A stretch of DNA of 18,255 bases from Bacillota bacterium (lineage in GTDB: Bacteria; Bacillota; Clostridia; Lachnospirales; Lachnospiraceae): contig JAEWPN010000066.1 in NCBI GenBank assembly GCA_023399455.1, forward strand, positions 1 to 18,255, in the 5' to 3' direction. The translations under genes were made by a program, and so were the position numbers. The first letter of the stretch is position 1; every line of letters starts with the position of its first letter. This document shows, piece by piece, positions 14,054 to 18,255 of this stretch. The notes under the pieces are model-generated. The model saw only the letters and a program-made list of their open reading frames with translations. It had not been told where the DNA came from and did no database searches.

Positions 14054-15868
14054 ATGTCAGGCATAGATCAAAGTAAAATAAGGAATTTTTGTATTGTGGC
14101 TCATATCGACCATGGAAAATCTACTTTGGCGGATCGAATTATAGAGAAAACGGGTCTTTTGACAAGCCGCGAAATGCAGGCGCAGGTCTTAGACAATATG
14201 GATTTGGAGAGAGAGCGGGGAATTACTATAAAGGCACAGACCGTTCGTATCGTATATAAAGCGCAGGATGGAGAGGAGTATATTTTCAACCTGATCGATA
14301 CACCCGGACATGTGGATTTTAACTATGAGGTCAGCAGAAGTCTTGCGGCCTGCGACGGAGCGATCCTTGTGGTGGACGCGGCTCAGGGAATCGAGGCTCA
14401 GACATTAGCTAATGTATATTTGGCGTTGGATCACAATCTGGATGTATTTCCTGTCATTAATAAGATAGATTTGCCCAGCGCGGATCCCCAGCGCGTGAAG
14501 GATGAAATTGAAGATATTATCGGCCTTGAGGCGCAGGATGCGCCTCTTATTTCCGCTAAGAGCGGAATCGGCATCGAAGAGGTGTTAGAAGCGGTGGTAC
14601 ATAAGATACCTGCTCCTGCGGGAAGTGCGGACAACCCTCTTCAGGCTCTCGTGTTCGACTCCCTTTACGATTCTTACAAGGGAGTTATCGTGTTTTGCCG
14701 TATTAAAGAGGGCAGGGTGCGGAGAGGAACGCAGATATTGATGATGGCGACCGGTGCGAAAGCAGAAGTTGTGGAGGTGGGTTATTTCGGGCCGGGTCAG
14801 TTCATTCCATGTGAGGAGCTGTCTGCGGGCATGGTAGGCTATATGACTGCTTCCATCAAGAATGTAAAGGATACGGCGGTGGGAGATACGGTAACTGATG
14901 TAAAAAATCCCTGCGCGGCGCCTTTGCCTGGCTATAAAAAGGTAAATTCCATGGTGTACTGCGGGATGTATCCTGCAGACGGGGCGAAATATCCTGACCT
15001 TAGGGACGCCTTGGAGAAACTTCAGCTAAACGACGCATCTTTACATTACGAGCCGGAGACCTCGATCGCTCTCGGCTTTGGTTTCCGCTGCGGCTTTTTG
15101 GGATTGCTGCATTTGGAAATCATTCAGGAGCGTTTGGAAAGAGAATACAATCTGGATTTGGTGACGACGGCGCCGAGTGTTATCTATAAAGTGCATAAGA
15201 ACAATGGGGAGGTCATAGAATTGACCAATCCCTCTAATTTACCGGACCCTACGGAAATCGAATATATGGAGGAGCCGGTAGTGAGCGCGGAGATCATGGT
15301 GACCACAGAGTTCATCGGTTCCATCATGGAACTTTGCCAGGAGCGCAGAGGACGTTATTTGGGAATGGAATATATGGAGGAGACGAGGGCACTGCTCAAA
15401 TACGAGCTGCCGTTAAACGAAATCATTTATGACTTCTTTGACGCTCTGAAATCCCGCTCCAAAGGCTATGCTTCCTTTGATTACGATTTGAAGGGCTATG
15501 AGGAATCCAAACTGGTGAAGCTGGACATCCTGATCAACCACGAAGAGGTGGATGCCCTTTCCTTTATCGTGCATGCGGACAGTGCTTACGAGCGCGGACG
15601 CAGGATGTGTGAGAAGCTTAAGGACGAGATTCCCAGACATCTGTTCGAGATTCCGATCCAGGCGGCGGTAGGCGGCAAGATCATAGCCAGAGAGACGGTA
15701 AAGGCTATGCGAAAGGATGTGCTTGCGAAATGCTACGGCGGTGATATTACCCGTAAAAAGAAACTTCTTGAAAAGCAGAAAGAGGGAAAAAAGCGCATGC
15801 GTCAGATAGGCAGCGTGGAAATTCCTCAGAAAGCTTTTATGAGTGTGCTTAAATTGGATGATAAATAA
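14054..15868 (+). CDS. lepA: Translation elongation factor 4 (LepA)
   Basis: This 604-residue GTPase is EF4/LepA, which binds ribosomes and is linked to 30S biogenesis and recovery of stalled translation. GTPase motifs are AHIDHGKST (16-24), the RGIT switch (55-58), DTPGHVDF (82-89) and NKID (136-139). The LepA-specific C-terminal region is complete: [28 protein letters not shown], and [39 protein letters not shown]. The ATG at 14054 is preceded by GGAGGAAACAA. A longer frame from 14003 overlaps the spoIIP stop and adds 17 residues that the family does not have. It is followed without a gap by hemW. Confidence 0.98.
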   Translation: MSGIDQSKIRNFCIVAHIDHGKSTLADRIIEKTGLLTSREMQAQVLDNMDLERERGITIKAQTVRIVYKAQDGEEYIFNLIDTPGHVDFNYEVSRSLAACDGAILVVDAAQGIEAQTLANVYLALDHNLDVFPVINKIDLPSADPQRVKDEIEDIIGLEAQDAPLISAKSGIGIEEVLEAVVHKIPAPAGSADNPLQALVFDSLYDSYKGVIVFCRIKEGRVRRGTQILMMATGAKAEVVEVGYFGPGQFIPCEELSAGMVGYMTASIKNVKDTAVGDTVTDVKNPCAAPLPGYKKVNSMVYCGMYPADGAKYPDLRDALEKLQLNDASLHYEPETSIALGFGFRCGFLGLLHLEIIQERLEREYNLDLVTTAPSVIYKVHKNNGEVIELTNPSNLPDPTEIEYMEEPVVSAEIMVTTEFIGSIMELCQERRGRYLGMEYMEETRALLKYELPLNEIIYDFFDALKSRSKGYASFDYDLKGYEESKLVKLDILINHEEVDALSFIVHADSAYERGRRMCEKLKDEIPRHLFEIPIQAAVGGKIIARETVKAMRKDVLAKCYGGDITRKKKLLEKQKEGKKRMRQIGSVEIPQKAFMSVLKLDDK

Positions 15869-17023
15869 ATGTTAAGTATATATATTCATATTCCTTTTTG
15901 CGTAAGAAAGTGTTTATACTGTGATTTCCTGTCCTTTCCGGCTTCGGAGAGGGATAAGGAGATCTATGCGGCGGCGTTGCTTAAGGAAATAGAGACGGAA
16001 GCTTTCCGGTATGAAGAACGCCTTGTGGATACCGTTTTTTTGGGAGGAGGAACTCCCTCGATTCTGCAGACAGCCCATATTGAAAAGATAATGGATACGC
16101 TGAAGAACTGCTACCGTTTCTCCTCCAAGCCGGAAATAACCATAGAAGTAAATCCATGCACGGTAGATAAGGAAAAGCTCAGCCGGTACAAAGCCGCAGG
16201 AATCAATAGACTCAGCATCGGTGCCCAGTCGGTGCAGGACTCTGAGCTCAGGGCTTTGGGCAGGATCCACAATGCCGCCGATTTCTTCGCCGCCTTTCAT
16301 ATGGCGAGAGAGGCCGGTTTCGATAACATAAATGTGGACCTGATGTCGGCACTTCCGGGGCAGACTGCAGAACGCTATCTGGAGACTTTACTTAAGGTGA
16401 CAGGCCTTAAACCGGAGCATATTTCTGCCTATAGCCTCATTATCGAGGAGGGAACCCCCTTCTTTGATATGTATGGCGAGAAAGAGGGAGAAAACGGAGT
16501 GGAAAGGGGTCTTCCGTCGGAAGAAGAGGAACGCCGGATGTATGAAGAAACCGGAAAGCGGTTGGAGGAGGCGGGCTATTGCCGCTACGAGATTTCCAAT
16601 TATGCTTTAAAGGGAAGAGAATGCAGACATAATACCACATACTGGAGGAGACACGATTATGCCGGGTTCGGACTGGGAGCCTCTTCCATGGTGGAAAATG
16701 TGCGCTGGAAGAATACCGCCAGGATGCAGACCTACTTAGACGCTTATGGCAAAGGGAAGATTCATGGGAACGTAAAGGAAGAGATTCAAAGGCTGGGCAG
16801 AGCAGAACAGATGGAGGAGTTCATGTTTTTGGGACTTCGTTTGACTGAGGGCGTGAGCAGAGCGGAATTTTTTGAGGCTTTTCACGAGGATATGGAGAAA
16901 ATATACGGGCCGGTTTTGCAACAGCTTCTTGATAACGGCCTGATCGATACAGGAGAACGGGTAAAACTCACTTCTTACGGGAGAGATGTAAGTAATTATG
17001 TTATGGCCCAATTTCTCTTTTAA
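15869..17023 (+). CDS. hemW: HemW-type radical SAM protein
   Basis: This 384-residue protein belongs to the HemN/HemW radical SAM group and is best called HemW, a haem-binding protein proposed to deliver haem to acceptor proteins. The cluster motif is Cys11-x3-Cys15-x2-Cys18 followed by Asp-Phe, without the fourth Cys of true HemN. GGGTPS (59-64), EVNP (93-96) and SIGAQS (116-121) are SAM-site landmarks, and HNTTYW (254-259) is the HNxxYW motif tied to haem binding. The start codon directly follows the lepA stop (TAA then ATG), and only a poor ribosome site is visible inside lepA, so translation is probably coupled. Many databases carry the older name coproporphyrinogen III oxidase for such genes; the sequence does not support that activity. 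Confidence 0.93.
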   Translation: MLSIYIHIPFCVRKCLYCDFLSFPASERDKEIYAAALLKEIETEAFRYEERLVDTVFLGGGTPSILQTAHIEKIMDTLKNCYRFSSKPEITIEVNPCTVDKEKLSRYKAAGINRLSIGAQSVQDSELRALGRIHNAADFFAAFHMAREAGFDNINVDLMSALPGQTAERYLETLLKVTGLKPEHISAYSLIIEEGTPFFDMYGEKEGENGVERGLPSEEEERRMYEETGKRLEEAGYCRYEISNYALKGRECRHNTTYWRRHDYAGFGLGASSMVENVRWKNTARMQTYLDAYGKGKIHGNVKEEIQRLGRAEQMEEFMFLGLRLTEGVSRAEFFEAFHEDMEKIYGPVLQQLLDNGLIDTGERVKLTSYGRDVSNYVMAQFLF

Positions 17024-17027
17024 GTTG

Positions 17028-17056
17028 TTGCTATTTTTGGTAATAATTTGTATAAT
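17028..17056 (+). promoter_or_regulatory. Sigma-A-like promoter upstream of sigK
   Basis: TTGCTA (17028-17033) and TATAAT (17051-17056) are 17 bases apart. About 45 bases further down, CATAGAAT (17099-17106) resembles a sigma-E -10 sequence but has no clear -35 partner. Which of the two drives sigK cannot be settled from sequence. Confidence 0.5.
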
Positions 17057-17133
17057 ATAGTTAATTTAAATGGAAAGGCACTAGAAGGGCAGCGAGGTCA
17101 TAGAATATAATAAATTGACTTCGGGGGCGCTTT

Positions 17134-17769
17134 TTGAAAACTTTCCAAAAACCTTTAACCGCAGAAGAAGAAGCCTGCTATATTCAGAACCTGCAAAAAG
17201 GGAGCAGTGAGAAAGCCCGGGAAGCGAGAGAAATCCTTATTGAGCGCAATTTACGCCTGGTGGCCCACATCGCCAAGAAGTATCAGAACGTGGATGAGGA
17301 CATGGAAGACTTGATTTCCATAGGCACGATTGGGCTTATTAAAGCGGTGGCATCTTTTGATGCCAGCAAGGGAAAGCTCAGCACATATGCTTCGCGCTGT
17401 ATAGACAACGAATTGTTAATGTTGATTCGCTCCAAGAGAAAGACGTCTAAAGAAGTATCCTTATATGAGCCGATTGGAACGGATAAAGAAGGAAATGAGA
17501 TAAATTTACTCGATATTATTGAGACTGAACAGGTAGATGTGATAGACAGAATGGAGCTGTGCAGCGATTTGAAAAAATTGGCACGCTTGTTGGAGAAGTT
17601 AGAGGGCAGAGAAAAAGAAATTATTTTTTTAAGGTACGGACTTGAAACGGGGAGAGAGGTTACCCAAAGGGAGATCGGGGAACGGCTGGGAATATCCAGA
17701 AGCTATGTTTCCCGTATTGAGAAAAGGGCTCTGGGTAAGCTTAAAAGAGGATTCGAAAAAGAATCTTAA
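17134..17769 (+). CDS. sigK: Sporulation sigma factor K, without pro-sequence
   Basis: This 211-residue sigma-70-family factor directs late mother-cell transcription in sporulation. Region 2 is visible at about 34-100 (NLRLVAHIAKKYQN, EDLISIGTIGLIKAV, STYASRCIDNELLM). Region 4 is at about 150-205, with the helix-turn-helix VTQREIGERLGISRSYVSRIEKRAL. The latter phrase and the opening KTFQKPLTAEEE are closest to sigma-K. The protein starts at TTG 17134 with GGGGG seven or so bases before it, and an in-frame TGA at 17116 closes the frame upstream. The hydrophobic pro-sequence of Bacillus sigma-K is therefore absent, as reported for Clostridioides difficile. The gene is uninterrupted, with no skin-like insertion in it. 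The HD-GYP-type gene follows 23 bases downstream. Sigma-E is less likely given the N-terminus and the neighbours. Confidence 0.85.
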   Translation: MKTFQKPLTAEEEACYIQNLQKGSSEKAREAREILIERNLRLVAHIAKKYQNVDEDMEDLISIGTIGLIKAVASFDASKGKLSTYASRCIDNELLMLIRSKRKTSKEVSLYEPIGTDKEGNEINLLDIIETEQVDVIDRMELCSDLKKLARLLEKLEGREKEIIFLRYGLETGREVTQREIGERLGISRSYVSRIEKRALGKLKRGFEKES

Positions 17770-17792
17770 CGTCAGATAAAGGGGGACAGTAT

Positions 17793-18255
17793 ATGCTTTT
17801 TGTGAAAACAGAGAAGTTAAAGAAGGGAATGAGATTGGCAAGGCCGATCTACAACAAGGATGGGGTCTTGCTTTATGAGCGCAGTTCTAAGCTTACGGCA
17901 CAAGGCATTCAGAGTATTCATACGTTCGGTTTAATCGGTTTGTTCATTCTGGAGCCGGCTGAGCCAGTTCCGCCGATGACGCAGGAGGATATTTTGTTCG
18001 AGCGTTTTCAGACGATGACTGTGTTCGCGCTGAGCGAGGAATTGAATAAATTGAAGGACAGCAAACGGGGACCGAAGCTTCAGGTAATCGTGAATAACAT
18101 TCTTAGGCGTTATGGCCATCTCGATAAAAGTATCAATTTTATCCAGAATTTGAGAAGTAAAGAGGATCATGTATACAAGCACGCGTTAAACACGGCTATT
18201 CTTTGTGCGATGATAACGCATGTGCTGAATATAAAGCTCGAGGAGCAGATGGACA
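17793..18255 (+). CDS. Partial gene (3' end missing): HD-GYP-type cyclic-di-GMP phosphodiesterase
   Basis: The frame is open from ATG 17793 to the window edge, giving 154 residues. AAAGGGGGA at 17779-17787 is a clear ribosome site. The first 60 residues (KLKKGMRLARPIYNKDGVLL, then LTAQGIQSI and LFILEP) match the short N-terminal domain usual in HD-GYP proteins. The HD domain begins near the end of the visible part: HVYKHALNTAILCAMITHVLNI corresponds to the first helix, with the usual His-x-x-Asn. The HD and GYP motifs lie beyond the window. Complete family members split cyclic-di-GMP to GMP or pGpG. The gene is 23 bases behind sigK and may be co-transcribed with it. Confidence 0.8.
   Translation, partial: MLFVKTEKLKKGMRLARPIYNKDGVLLYERSSKLTAQGIQSIHTFGLIGLFILEPAEPVPPMTQEDILFERFQTMTVFALSEELNKLKDSKRGPKLQVIVNNILRRYGHLDKSINFIQNLRSKEDHVYKHALNTAILCAMITHVLNIKLEEQMD

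Overview
The window reads as the chromosome of a spore-forming, low-to-moderate GC Firmicute, most likely a clostridium of the Lachnospiraceae type. The evidence is the block rpsT / gpr-spoIIP-lepA-hemW (the order known from Bacillus and many clostridia), a sporulation sigma-K gene, strong GGAGG-type ribosome sites, TTG starts, and two small proteins that resemble the clostridial families DUF6323 and DUF6179. No tRNA, rRNA, CRISPR array, insertion sequence or prophage gene was seen. The window cuts a gene at each end.

Layout. 1-1448 (+): 3' part of a gene for a probably extracytoplasmic protein ending in a long Gly/Ser-rich tail. 1539-1964 (+): a small cupin. 1972-6217 (-): a tight, translationally coupled operon, moxR-type AAA+ ATPase, DUF58 protein and membrane transglutaminase, read leftward from a sigma-A-like promoter at 6300-6272. 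6218-6547: AT-rich divergent control region. 6575-7959 (+): the DUF6323-like and DUF6179-like pair, closed by a strong terminator at 8012-8062. 8144-11114 (+): an operon with its own near-consensus promoter, encoding a membrane diguanylate cyclase, a zinc-ribbon membrane protein and a TPM-domain membrane protein. It ends in a bidirectional terminator shared with rpsT.

11225-11488 (-): rpsT (ribosomal protein S20), TTG start, with a long hairpin at the 5' end of its leader. 11720-17023 (+): gpr, spoIIP, lepA, hemW. gpr and spoIIP act in sporulation and germination; lepA and hemW are housekeeping genes for translation and for haem handling. A sigma-E-like promoter sits between gpr and spoIIP, as expected from Bacillus. 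17134-17769 (+): sigK without a pro-sequence. 17793 to the end (+): 5' part of an HD-GYP-type gene, a predicted cyclic-di-GMP phosphodiesterase.

Two themes recur. One is the cell envelope and its remodelling: transglutaminase operon, zinc-ribbon/TPM pair, SpoIIP, Gly/Ser-tailed protein. The other is cyclic-di-GMP: a cyclase at 8144 and a probable phosphodiesterase at 17793. The least understood parts are the DUF6323/DUF6179 pair, the cyclase-zinc ribbon-TPM operon, and the rpsT leader. No complete new defence or mobile system can be supported from this sequence. Promoters, terminators and starts were read by eye; residue numbers are counted from the start chosen in each entry.
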